Source of the DNA: Pilaira anomala
Taxonomy: Eukaryota > Mucoromycota > Mucoromycetes > Mucorales > Mucoraceae
Length of the DNA: 64,000 nucleotides
NCBI GenBank assembly: GCA_025716855.1
Contig: JAIXMQ010000056.1
Coordinates: 62,001 to 126,000 of the forward strand
Direction: 5' to 3'
Numbering within the stretch: the first letter of the stretch is position 1; every line of letters starts with the position of its first letter. This document shows positions 34,256 through 45,263 of this stretch, in pieces. The notes beneath the pieces were generated by a model that saw nothing but the letters and a program-made list of their open reading frames with translations, did not search any database and was not told where the DNA came from. A program made the position numbers and the translations under genes.

Positions 34256-36120
34256 TTAGAGATTTACATTACAAAGGAGATTTGAATTACTGAACTTGCT
34301 TCTAACTGTATCTTTAGCCTCAACTTGATCAAAATTATTCATCTCTCGACGCAATTTTCTTAGAACATCTTTTCGATGGTCATACTCTTGCTTTAAAAAA
34401 AAATTAGCGAAAACTGTCAACAATTTACTCTGCAAACTATCTACCTGTAATGTGGCTAACAACTCAAAGACTTGCAACAAATCGACCTTGGAATCCCAGG
34501 TGACAGGGATTGTTGCGCTTCGCAACTCAACAACTTGCCACTTGTTGGCATCAAACAGGCTTGTCTTCATCAATGTGATCTTATCACAAATACACTGAAC
34601 ACCAAAAACAGCTAAATTCGCAATCGTCGAAATTGACGCATTTTGGTATCGCAGAATCTCCGATCGTAAAGAATTGGTCATCAAGGTCACCAGCTTTGAA
34701 GTATCACCTAATGAATGTTCAACATTTTCACGAGAATATGAGCCAGAAGACTCCATTATAATAACTTCTGCTCCGCTAGTTCTCGCCACGCCATCAGAGA
34801 ATAGCTTTTCAGATAGATTGCTCCAAACACCAGGTATAGCTTGACTGTGGGTATGCGATGATACCACCGACTCACACCTTTTTTTTTTTATTAGAAATAA
34901 ATGTCAGTGTACTCTTACCATGTTTTTTTTTAACATTTACCAGCTAAACAAAACCTCTTTATTTATGATGGAGAAATGTTTAAATATGGGCACAATATAC
35001 TCCACCCAAAAGGTACGCTCGTGGTCTTGGACAAAACTATGTCTTTTGAAAAGACCCCAGAAATCAGTCATTATAATCCCTACAACTGAAAAAAGCATTC
35101 TCTCAGCCTCGACCCAAGTTCTTGCTTCCGCTTGAAAGCTCCACAAAGTGCAAGGGAATGTAGGCTCATCAACATCATCATCCAACAATTTCTTCAAGAT
35201 CCGAAGTAGCTCTTGGTATTTGTTAAGGCTTCTTAAAGCCTGTTGATCACTGACATGGTTACTTAAGGCTTCTCTTAAAAGGGCAGGTACTTGATAAAGC
35301 GGCATACTAGACAATGCAAGATGGCACGTCTTACTGATCGCTTTGACTTGTGCAAGTGTCAGCTTAGGCAGGCTGGCTTCATGGTTGATATCTCTTGCTG
35401 GTGGCCCCATCAAGTCGTCATATCCCTCAGTATCCTTTATTTACAATGCTAAATATACTATTTTTTAATATTAATTTATAAACTTACCATCTCTGGTTCA
35501 TCTTCTTCCACACTGATACTATTCTGTTCTACTTTAAGGGGTTTGTAAGTAAGTTAGTATACTTTGAAAGACATCATCACATAATATCAAATTTTACCTT
35601 CATCATCCATATCTCTGAGTGCCGAGTCTCTGACTTGATCCAAAGCCTTATCTGTGATCATATACGCACCATCTATTGCTTTAAGACGTAAAGCACGCGA
35701 CTTACGATCTTGATCGCGTCCTTGCTTATCGTTATAAAGGCTAACAAACGTATCACGAAATTTGGGTTTCAACGAGTAGGTGTAACAATTGCTTGCATAC
35801 CTCTTTAACTGGTTTGGAAGGTTTGCTGATCGTCCAATGATTTGAAAGCTCGTTCTGATATGATCTAAGGCTCTTAAAGCTGTGGTACAGGACATTTGGT
35901 TGATGGAAATTGACTTGACAAGTTTTGTAGGGCTTGTCCATGCTGAAACAGACGCGCGCAAGAACTCGGAGACCCCGCTGATATTCTCTTTGCTGACATC
36001 AAAATTCAGGATTCGTTTTCCAGGAATAGGCTTGGCACCGTTTTTTAGGCTTGAGGATTTGGTTGAGCTTGTCGATCTACTAGTAGATGGGTTTTCGGGT
36101 TGAGACTTACATTTAGGCAT
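34256..36120 (-). CDS. Lineage-specific protein of unknown function (possible degenerate nuclease-like core)
   Basis: Four exons in transcript order: 35598-36120, 35488-35531, 34941-35434, 34256-34877; phases close, 560 residues. N-terminus: Ser/Thr/Lys-rich tail (residues 1-40), then a helical region repeating RALDHIRTSFQIIGRSANL and ALRLKAIDGAYMITDKALD. The middle third has LREALSNHVSDQQALRSLNK. The C-terminal third has ERTFWVEYIVPIFKHFS, then VARTSGAEVIIMESSGSY, a helical stretch, and QVVELRSATIPVT. This order (helix, D/E strand pair, helix, two strands) resembles a family I have seen expanded in Mucorales genomes. No named domain is recognised. It sits alone between repeats. Intact introns and phases argue that it is a working gene. 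Confidence 0.65.
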
Positions 36121-36919
36121 GTTGAGAAGGATTTAGAGAAGTAAGAAAAAGAAAAGACCACCGTGTGCCGCAATTCATCACTTTTAGATAGATATCCAGA
36201 ATTTTTTTTTTAAAAATCCTCTTCAACGTCACCCAGATATTTTCCGGATCGGGACGATACCCACTATATTGTTCAACCATTATATTACATCTTTTGCTTG
36301 ATGGGGGGTTTCGTGCTTTCTCATAGTATACCCTGATCTCTACCTCCGACTAGTCAGTCATTGTTTACTTGTGTGTGAGACATCATAGAATCCACTTGTA
36401 CAGCTTGAGCAACGCCCTGGAAAACAAGTAGAAACAATCTATGAAAAAGGCATGTCGTCCTATATTTAAGTTTCCAAATCTACTATCTCTAAACTATTCG
36501 TAAACACTCTTCTATGCGAAAGAAGTGGTAGAGAGATCAAAAGTTAAAATATCATGACAATGAAAGAAAAATATATAACACGTTGTACAGTACATGAGAG
36601 CTGTGATTTTTCCTTTGTACTTTGAGGAACAGTAGTGTTAAAAACATCTGTACATTACTACGGTTTTTTTTTTTAGAAAATAGTAAAATGAAAAAAAATG
36701 GAAAAGGTAGTTTTTTTTTTTTTTGTAAATTGAAATTTTATTAATATATCACCGTATAAAAAAGACCCTGAAACGATAGTTTTTTAAGAATGACATAGTC
36801 TTTTTTTTCATTCTCAGGAAAATCATGCAAGAACCAGGAAAAAGCTTATTAAGTTAATGAATTCAAGGCGCCAATTTGCGAAATTTTTATTTAATGCTCC
36901 GTCATAAACGAGATAGTTT
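36121..36919. other. Intergenic upstream of the lineage-specific gene
   Basis: About 800 bases with oligo-A/T tracts. No gene or known site recognised. Confidence 0.4.
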
Positions 36920-36921
36920 TA

Positions 36922-37036
36922 CAGGATTTTAGTCTTAATTGGCACGCTTGATTTTTTTTTGGTACAACTTCAAAAAATATTTGGCACACTTTATTATTAT
37001 TTTTTGGCACGCGTACCAATTAAGACTAAAATCCTG
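36922..37036. mobile_element. MITE with 26-bp terminal inverted repeats and TA target duplication
   Basis: The left end begins CAGGATTTTAGTCTTAATTG (36922-36947). The right end, read on the minus strand from 37036, is the same sequence with one mismatch over 26 bases (C/T before ACGC). TA flanks both sides (36920-36921 and 37037-37038), as in Tc1/mariner insertion. The 115-base element has no coding capacity; its interior has three TTGG(C/T)AC units shared with the repeat at 31.9 kb. The high identity of its ends suggests recent mobilisation by an element elsewhere. Confidence 0.85.
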
Positions 37037-37288
37037 TATTAAATAGCTCGTGGCTTGTTTAATGAGTTACTTTATTATATTTCCAATAAACTAAAAAAAG
37101 CCAAATTGATATTTTGTGTGTGTTTGATAATGAATAAGCTGTACAACTCATGAGATCATTCAATAATAACAAATATCAATTAATTTAGGATATAAATTTT
37201 GGGGGTAAGTAAAAAAAGAAAAATTTCAAGGGAAACAAGCTTTTTTACATATTTTCTCTTTTAGTAAAAGCCGAATAAGTTTTTGGTA

Positions 37289-37321
<33 letters not shown>

Positions 37322-38228
37322 AGGTTTACATGTGATTATAAACAATGCAATTGTAAATCGCTAAATACACACGGGTACATTATATCGAATATAAATGGCA
37401 ATTCTAATAGATTAAGCTATCATCTTTCTCTTTGTATATTAGATTTTTATCTATTGTGCCTGGTGAGGGTCCAGACGTTTTTTTTTTTTTTTTTTTTTTT
37501 TTGCAGGAAAAAAAAAAGGCACTATAACATTTTAGAGCAACAATATGCATCATCCGCGGAACAGAAAAAAAAAATATGGCTGAGGTGTATCACTTTTTGT
37601 TTCTTTTTTCAAATATTGAAGAACATGGTTTTAATATGAATTACTTGAATCAAACAAATTCCATGAAAAAAAAAATCTTTACTGTATATAATTGACAATT
37701 GACATAACAAGCATTTCTTGTGTGTAACATACAACTAGTTATCTATAATAAGCTACATCATAGATGCATATATTAAAATTTTCATATTATATATATATAT
37801 ATATATTATCTTTTATATTCGATAGAACGCTTAGCAGTCTGTAAAATTCATTACAGTAAAAGGGCTGCTTTTATTTTTTGTATCACACGAATGACCTTAT
37901 CGATTGCAGTTTATTATGTGCGGTAGAAAGGCACGTGCGTAGTTATTATGCCAAGTGGTGCGTTTTAAAAAAGTGTGAGAATATTTTTAGTTTTTTTTTG
38001 ATAAAAATAGAAGTACGACGGAAAACTCGGGGGAGTTTTTTTTAGAGAGAGATAAACGTTTTTTTTTTAATTCATGTCACCCAGTTTGGATGAATTACAT
38101 ATAAATACAGTTAGTTTACATAACTAACAAAATGTGAATATATATTTATTCAAGCGATATATACAGATGAGACTTTCATTTGATTGCATAAATTTGTTAC
38201 TACTGTCGACTGAGTAACCAAGTAAAAT

Positions 38229-38289
38229 GGTTGCTTAACAATGTAAAATTGGTTGCTTAACAATGTAAAATTGGTTGCTTAACAATGTC
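38229..38289. repeat. 22-bp tandem repeat, about 2.8 copies
   Basis: GGTTGCTTAACAATGTAAAATT repeats at 38229, 38251 and 38273 without mismatch until the third copy ends at 38288. A partial GTAAAAT precedes it. Confidence 0.9.
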
Positions 38290-38408
38290 ACTTTTTTTAA
38301 TTGATAGTTGATCTGGAAAAAAGCCAAGAATAGACATTTTGTGTGTTGATCATATATATATATATATATATACTCGAAAAAGAAAAAAATGTATTTTTAT
38401 ACATTTCA

Positions 38409-38411
<3 letters not shown>

Positions 38412-38448
<37 letters not shown>
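38412..38448. repeat. 37-base poly-T tract
   Basis: Longest homopolymer noticed in the window, in intergenic DNA. Length is likely polymorphic and subject to sequencing error. Confidence 0.9.
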
Positions 38449-38871
38449 CTGTCTGCAACTAACAACTACTAAATATATGAAATAATATAAAAGTAGAGAA
38501 TTGAGGCGGTGCAATAATATTTAGAGCGTTGTATCACGTTTTTAAAAAAAAATGACAGAGTCATTATTCTTAAAATTGACACATTTATGACGACTACTGG
38601 GCGTAAAAAAAAAAAAGCAGGAGGAATTGTTCCTATTTTGAGATGGATCAAGTCAAAGAAATAAAGATTGCTTTATAATTAAGGTGTGCGCGCACGCGAG
38701 CGCAAAATAGGACTTTTCAAGTTTTATATTATTACAACTTATTATTAAAACGTCACACCTGTTACACGACACCGAGAAACTGATTTTTTTTTTAAAAAAA
38801 AAACCTCGTTGTTTTTCTTTTTTTTTTTCTCTCTTTCTAGAGTTTTCTTTATTTATTTATTTTTCTCTTAC

Positions 38872-41800
38872 ATGACAAAGGAAGCTAATGTTGATTGGTG
38901 TACAGAACAAGTGGTTAAATGGTTAACTGTCAATGGCTGGTCAAGTGCTATTGATATATTTATTGGTATTAACTTTTTATTTTTATTTTGTTTTTATTGT
39001 TAACCCTTTTTATATAGCTTATAACATTCATCATGATCGTTTTTTAAATTTAACAATGGAGAATGTCAACGAATTGTTACAAAATGTAAATATATCTGTT
39101 GCAGAAAAAGAACGACTTGTATTCAGTATACAAAAAATCAAAGTGAGTTTTGTTATTTTATTTTGACTCTTTTTTTTCATGCTTATTTACTTTCAAAAAA
39201 AAAAAAAAAGGCACAAAGACAACGTATCGCGATTCCTTCTTATAATAATAGAGAACCTTCACCGAGAAAGAATTCAAGTAATTTTGATATTAGCCAATTT
39301 ATACCCAAACGTACTAGTTCAAATGAGACAAACGTGATCAAAATGTTGGAAGCGTTTCAACCTACTCTAAAAAGCAACAAAAGCCATAGTCCACGCATTC
39401 ATGCAAATGACAATACCAATATACTCTCGAAATTATTTGGAAAACGATTACCTTTACCAACTTGTATTTCTGAAGATAGACGAATTCAAGTCACTTTAGA
39501 TGCTGATACCTTTATAAGATTATGGATCAAGAAGAATAGTAATTCTTTGGATATTAAATATGCTGTATTATATAAATTAGCCATTGAAGCTGAACCAGAT
39601 TATTTCTTGTTTTATCATGAAAATGGTCTTCAATCAAGTGAGTCCTCTTATTTATTTATTTTATATGATTTTACTCATCTTCTTTTATAAAAAGCTATAC
39701 CTTTAAATGATGATGAAATAGTCTATCTTTGTCAAACATCTGATGATACCCGTACAAATAGAGTGTTGGTTGTTCCTATTACAGGATATAATCTTTTAAG
39801 ACAACAACGTTCTGATTATAGGTACTCACAAGAGATAAATTATTTTCAACATCTATTAATTTTTTTTTTTATTATATATAGATCAAATTATTCTACTTAT
39901 TATGTATTAACAAATGATCAAATGGCTAGTCCAACAGGTATTCAATTAAGTGATCCAGAAACACCACTTGAAGAAACACCCTTCATGTCCGAACGACAAA
40001 GTTCAAGTGAAGTTTGGTCCAAATCATCTTCATCACCTTACGAAAACAAACCAGTTCCATTATGGCATGTGCCTCCTAAAGATCAACAACCACAACAACC
40101 ACAACAACAACAACCCGTTTCATTATGGCATGTTCCACCTACAATAACAACAACAACGGCAATAGAGCCTACAAAACCAGTTTCTTTATGGCCTATTTCT
40201 CCTAGCACCACAGTTCATCATGAACCAGAATCTCAACCTGTTTCATTATGGCATATACAACCTAATGTTACTGCTTCTGCTGCGGCTACTACTACTACAG
40301 CTACTACTACTCCAAGTAGTGAGACGGAATCAAAACCAGTTTCATTATGGCATGTACAACCATCTGTTTCTTCTTCTACTACTACAACCAGTACAAGTCA
40401 TTTATGGCCAACAGGAGATCAACGTACAGAGTTATCGGTTGAAGGTATCTCTTTATATGATCCACCTACACCCATTAACGATAAAGCACCCGAATGTGAT
40501 TTCTCTACAACACCTGTAGTCGATACGCCTCCTTCACCTATTGGATCAGATAAAACACAAAAGAGTGAATCTACCAGTACTACTACTACTAATACTACTA
40601 ATACCACAACAGACGATACTGTGATGGTTGGTGAACGTCCCTCAGTTGAAAAATTGTATCGAGATATTGATAAATATTTACCTGGACATGATTTAGATAC
40701 AGAAATCTTGGTAGAACCTACACCAGCAACACCCGGCACAACAACACCAGCAGCAGCAGCAGCAGCAGTAGCATCACCCGCAGCGATTCCACCCGTTGTA
40801 TCAAGAAGGTTGTTAGGACATCGACAATCAGTACGAGTGGTAGCAAAGCAAGCACATCAACGATGGAAACAAGCAACAAATAATGTGATTATGGTAAATC
40901 ATTTATTAAGAAGAAAGAGTACAAAGATGTGGGATAGACAAGTGGAACGAGTGAAACCAGGCCAAGAACGAAATATAATTACAGATATTCCAACGACCAA
41001 GATGCAATGGATGCGTGGTAATTTAATTGGAAGAGGATCATTTGGTAGAGTATACCATGCATTGAATATAGCTACAGGTGATTGGATTGCAGTAAAACAA
41101 GTGGATGCACCCGTAACCCAATCCGACCATCGTAACCAAGATTTAAAAGCAGCATCCGATGCTTTATATAGAGAGATTCGATTATTAAAAGATTTAGATC
41201 ATGAGAATATTGTACAATATTTAGGCTACGATTCAAATTTGGAAGAAGGACATATTTATATCTTTTTAGAGTATGTGCCTGGTGGAAGTATCTCAAGTTT
41301 ATTAAGTCAATATCAGTACTTTGATGAACCGCTTGTCAAGTATTTTACAAGACAAATCTTAAGTGGACTTCAGTACTTGCATACACGTAATATCTTGCAT
41401 CGTGATATTAAGGCAGGTAATGTCTTGATTGATTTTAGTGGGATTTGTAAAATTACCGATTTTGGATTATCAAAGAATCAACAGGAAGGTGCTTACGATC
41501 CCATGGCGAATAATTCAACAATGCGAGGGACCGTGTTTTGGATGGCACCTGAAGTCTTGACTAATAATTATAGTGCGAAAGTGGATGTTTGGAGTCTAGG
41601 TTGTACTGTATTAGAAATGATTACTGGAGAACATCCATGGATGCACTTGAGTACTTTGGCCGCTTTATATCAAGTAAGTTTTTTTAATACTAAAAAAGAT
41701 ATGATTTATTTTATATTTATTCAATTGTTATTAGATTGGTAAATTAAATGCACCAGCTATACCCACTCATATATCAGATGAAGCAAAAGACTTTTTACAA

Positions 41801-41991
41801 TTATGCCTTGCAATGTAAGTTTAGTTAATAAAGTATATGCACTGTGAAATTGATTTTTTTTTTTTTTTATTAGTAAACCGGAAGATCGACCTACAGCAAG
41901 TGAATTATTATTACATCCATTTGTTCAATCTGATACCAGTTTTGATTTTAAAGCATCTCTCAAGTTACAAAAAGCTAAAGAAAAATTGTAA
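38872..41991 (+). CDS. BCK1/Mkh1-like MAP kinase kinase kinase with SAM and RA-like domains
   Basis: Seven exons: 38872-38965, 39018-39142, 39211-39637, 39695-39821, 39882-41673, 41735-41814, 41874-41991; 920 residues. SAM domain at about 5-73 (VDWCTEQVVKWLTVNGWSS, NVNISVAEKERLV). Ras-association-like region at about 160-215 (RRIQVTLDADTFIRLWI). A low-complexity middle holds six copies of a PV(S/P)LWHVPP-like motif. SVEKLYRDIDKYLPGHDLD precedes the kinase domain and is a hallmark of Bck1-type kinases. The kinase has IGRGSFGRVYHALN, AVKQVDA, EYVPGGSISSLL, LHRDIKAGNVLID, DFGLSKNQ, GTVFWMAPEVL. Bck1/Mkh1 activates the cell-wall-integrity MAPK cascade downstream of Pkc1. SAM plus RA is more typical of Ste11/Byr2, so an input from Ras or Ste50-like adaptors is possible. 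Confidence 0.9.
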
Positions 41992-42172
41992 AGAAAAAAA
42001 AAAGGCTTTCATTCTCTATATATATATATATACTTGTATTCACTCACTCACTCACAAAAAGATTTACCCCACACACACAATTACTTTTTACTATTACAAT
42101 TTACTATTATAAAAAAAAAACTTTTTTTTTTTTTTCCCTTTTTATATATTTACACATCTATTTTTTTTTTTT

Positions 42173-42818
42173 TTATAAAAAGAAGGGTTTCTTTTTATCA
42201 CTTCCTTCTCCTTGTGGTTGTACATCTACCCATTTTGATTCTGATTTTGGTTTCTTTACACTTTCAGGAGTTTCTTTTTGTTCAGAGGCCGCAATTACTA
42301 TTTTAAAAAAATTTGCATTAATAAACAAATCAACCCCAACCCCCTTTTTTTTTTCTTTTTTTACAGTTATTAAGGTATTCATCATCAATATCCTCTTCAT
42401 GATCTTTTTTACTGTTCATTAAAACCACTTTAATTTCTTTTCTTAAATTATCATCAATGACTTCACCATTTTCAATACGTTGAATGATTTCCTCTAATAA
42501 CCTTGTCTTTAATTTGGTTTTTTCCTTATATTCTTTCATATCCATTTTAAGCCAAATTAAATGAAGTGCTTCAGATCCAAATATAACCCACATTAAATAT
42601 TCCATAAAGTAAGGTATATGACGTTGTTGTTTAAAGTGATAGGCGGCTGTTTGTAATCCATTGTATTCTTTTGGTGAGGACTGAACAAACCGCATGACAG
42701 GCACCCTTGTCGTTCCTTCAACCTTAACCGCTTTAGGTCGTGCTTGAGTGCATATCAGTGTTGAAAATCGTGATTCTACCTTGAATTGTTGAAATAATCT
42801 CGGGAATACTCTTGACAT
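42173..42818 (-). CDS. Small single-pass, probably mitochondrial membrane protein (unknown)
   Basis: Two exons, 42365-42818 and 42173-42297; 192 residues. The N-terminus MSRVFPRLFQQFKVESRFST is basic and hydroxylated without acids at first, like a mitochondrial presequence. A membrane segment at about 70-90 (YFMEYLMWVIFGSEALHLIW) is followed by a Lys/Glu-rich helix (MKEYKEKTKLKTRLLEEIIQ) likely to form a coiled coil and an acidic C-tail. The layout resembles small fungal inner-membrane assembly proteins (Ina17/Ecm19-like), but I cannot assign it. Stop codons of this gene and the MAPKKK face each other 181 bases apart, and it shares a short promoter with the RNase H2 gene. Confidence 0.7.
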
Positions 42819-43003
42819 TATTTCTTTTTTTTTTTTTTAAAAAAAAAAAAAGGAAAAGGATGAAGAGAATAATATAAAATCCTTGTTATTAGTTTGTTTT
42901 TGGCTTGTTCTTTTCTCGGCACAGTCACATACCGCGCTTTTTTTTAATGAAACGCGATCGCGCAAAGAACCTTTTTTTTTCTTCTTTTTTTGTTTCGATC
43001 GCC
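42819..43003. promoter_or_regulatory. Divergent promoter, 42.8-kb membrane protein (-) / RNase H2A (+)
   Basis: 185 bases between start codons, flanked by oligo-T/oligo-A at 42829-42852. Contains GCGATCGCGC at 42957-42966, an unusual GC palindrome core (GCGATCGC) in this AT-rich DNA. Confidence 0.5.
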
Positions 43004-44085
43004 ATGAGTAACTTGTTGCCTTCTGTTATACTTCCCTTAACAAAGTCTTATGAATATTATAGTGAAGTACCAAAGTTAATAGCAGAGAACTTACCGGATA
43101 AGATCAATGAACCTTGTGTGTTGGGTGTGGATGAGGCAGGTAGAGGACCTTGTTTAGGTCCTATGGTCTATGCTATTAGTTATTGTCCGTTATCAAGACA
43201 CCAAGAATTTAAAAAACTTGGGTTTATGGGTAAAAAAATAAATAAATAAAAATAATGACTTGATTGATGAAAATATTGATATCTGTTCAAGTTTAGATTC
43301 GAAAAAATTGACAGAGGAAAGAAGAAATGAGTTGGCTAAAGTGATTGAAGAGAATAAGGATTGGATTGGATGGGCAGTTTATGTTATTTCACCTATCGAT
43401 ATCTCTACCAGTATGTTTAAAAGACCTGTATATAATTTAAATGAAATGGCTCATGATGCAACAATTAAACTGATTCGACAAGTATTGGATCGTAAAATCA
43501 ATTTAGAAGAGGTACATATAAAAACGAGAAGAAGAGTTATATAAAAATTGACACATAAAAAAGATTTATGTAGATCCTGTTGGACCCTCACAATCTTATA
43601 AAACTAAACTACAATCACATTTTCCCGGTATTGCGATTACAATTGAACCCAAAGCAGATTCAATCTATCCTATTGTCAGTGCAGCAAGTATTTGTGCTAA
43701 AGTAACACGAGATCAAATTGTACATAATTGGATATGGACTGAAACAGAATTAATGAATAAATCAAAAGATTTTGGATCTGGTTACCCATCCGATCCTAAC
43801 ACAGTCAAATGGATGGACCAAAATGAAGATGACTTTTTTGGGTTTCCTAGTATTATGCGCTTTAGTTGGAAAACTATTTCAAATCGTATGAATCAAACAA
43901 GAGCTATTGAATGGTCTGAGGATGAGGATGATGCACATGAACCTACCACAAAGAAGGCTAAAAAAGAAAGAGAAGATAAAGAGGCACAAAAGGAAAGAAA
44001 GAGAAAGAGAGCGTTAAAGTATAATCATCATCAAAAAGGTCTTATCAATCAACATTTAAGTTTAGATACAACAGAATTACTTTAA
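43004..44085 (+). CDS. RNH201: Ribonuclease H2 catalytic subunit A
   Basis: Three exons: 43004-43229, 43297-43511, 43564-44085; 320 residues. Catalytic signature [19 protein letters not shown] at about 40-58, [14 protein letters not shown] across the first intron, [16 protein letters not shown] after the second, and [15 protein letters not shown] with the remaining acidic residues and tyrosine context. The C-terminal extension is highly charged ([20 protein letters not shown]), probably a nuclear localisation signal. The enzyme removes ribonucleotides from DNA and RNA:DNA hybrids in the nucleus, with two accessory subunits not seen here. An in-frame ATG at 42947 would add 19 residues; I prefer 43004 because conservation begins there. 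The correct acceptor is the TTTAG at 43292-43296; using the AG six bases earlier would create a stop. Confidence 0.92.
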
Positions 44086-44171
44086 AAAATTAATAATAAA
44101 AATATGACGTCGGCTCTTGTTTATTTTTTTGTTTTTTACTTTTTTTTTTTTTTTAAGAAAAATTTATTGTC

Positions 44172-45089
44172 ATGTCTACTCATCAAGTTGTTGCCGAATC
44201 AGAGGCACTTTGTGTCAGTAACGATCCTCAACATCCTGCCAACCTTATTCCCGAGTTATGTCGTTTATTCTATCAATTAGGTTGGGTTACTGGTACAGGT
44301 GGTGGTATCAGTATTAGAAACGGGTAAAAAAAAAAAAAAATGTTTTTCTTTTTGCCTTTACTTGCTCTAACCTTATTCCTTCATAAAAAGAGATCATGTT
44401 TATATTGCACCTTCTGGAGTTCAAAAGGAACGCATGGAAGCTCATCAATTATTTGTAATGAAGTTACAAGATCGTACCTTATTAAGAAAGCCATTGGTAT
44501 TAAAGCCTTCTGCTTGTACCCCATTGTTCTACAATGCTTATACCATGCGTGATGCCGGTGCTTGTATTCATACTCATTCACAAAACGCTGTTATGGCTAC
44601 TTTATTGTATCCTGGTGAGACATTTGAAATTTCTCACCAAGAAATGATTAAGGGTATTCGTATTGGATCTAGTAAGAATAATTTACGTTATTTTGATAAG
44701 TTGGTTGTACCTATTGTTGAGAATACACCTGAAGAAGAAGATTTGACAGATCGTATGGCAGCTGTAAGTTCATTTTTCAATATTTTTTTTGCATGAATTT
44801 TATTTATTTAAAATGAAATGATAATTTAGGCTATGAAGAAGTATCCTGATACCAATGCTGTGCTTGTTCGTCGTCATGGTGTTTATGTTTGGGGAGGTAA
44901 ATTCATTTTTTTTTTTTTTTTGGTTTAGATAAAAGTTTATATGTTACTTAACAATTATAATTAGAATCTTGGGAGAAAGCAAAGACAATGACAGAATGTT
45001 ATGATTATTTATTTGAAATTGCAGTCAAAATGAAGTCAATTGGTATTGATCCTGCTGCTAAACCTGAATCTGAACCTGATTATTGTTAG
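44172..45089 (+). CDS. MDE1: Methylthioribulose-1-phosphate dehydratase (methionine salvage)
   Basis: Four exons: 44172-44323, 44391-44763, 44830-44896, 44965-45089; 238 residues, the family length. Class II aldolase/adducin fold: [33 protein letters not shown], zinc ligands in [16 protein letters not shown] and [12 protein letters not shown], and the catalytic-region HQEMIKGI. Mde1/APIP dehydrates methylthioribulose-1-phosphate in the cytosolic methionine salvage pathway. The neighbours are not pathway partners. Confidence 0.93.
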
Positions 45090-45263
45090 ACCTCTTTCCT
45101 CATTTAGAAGTAAAAAATTATAGAAAATAAAAATAAAAAAAAAGCCTCCAAGATTTTTTTTTTAAAAAAAAAAAAAAAAAGAAAAGTGATATTTTTTCCT
45201 TTATTTTCATCCATTACTGTTTCTTATTTTCTTCCTCATTGTCTCGTAAAAAAAAACCAAGTA

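Larger units (their letters stand above)
37039..38871. other. Intergenic, homopolymer- and repeat-rich; promoter side of the MAPKKK gene
   Basis: Contains poly-T of 29 (37291-37319) and 37 (38412-38448), (TA)n at 37790-37805 and 38352-38371, a 22-bp tandem repeat (38229-38289) and an alternating GC/CA tract at 38684-38703. No supported gene; a plus-strand frame at 37283-37639 is mainly poly-Phe from poly-T. Confidence 0.5.

Noticed and set aside
37283..37639. Plus-strand frame of 118 codons with poly-Phe blocks
   Set aside because: Composition is due to two poly-T tracts; no conserved protein content.
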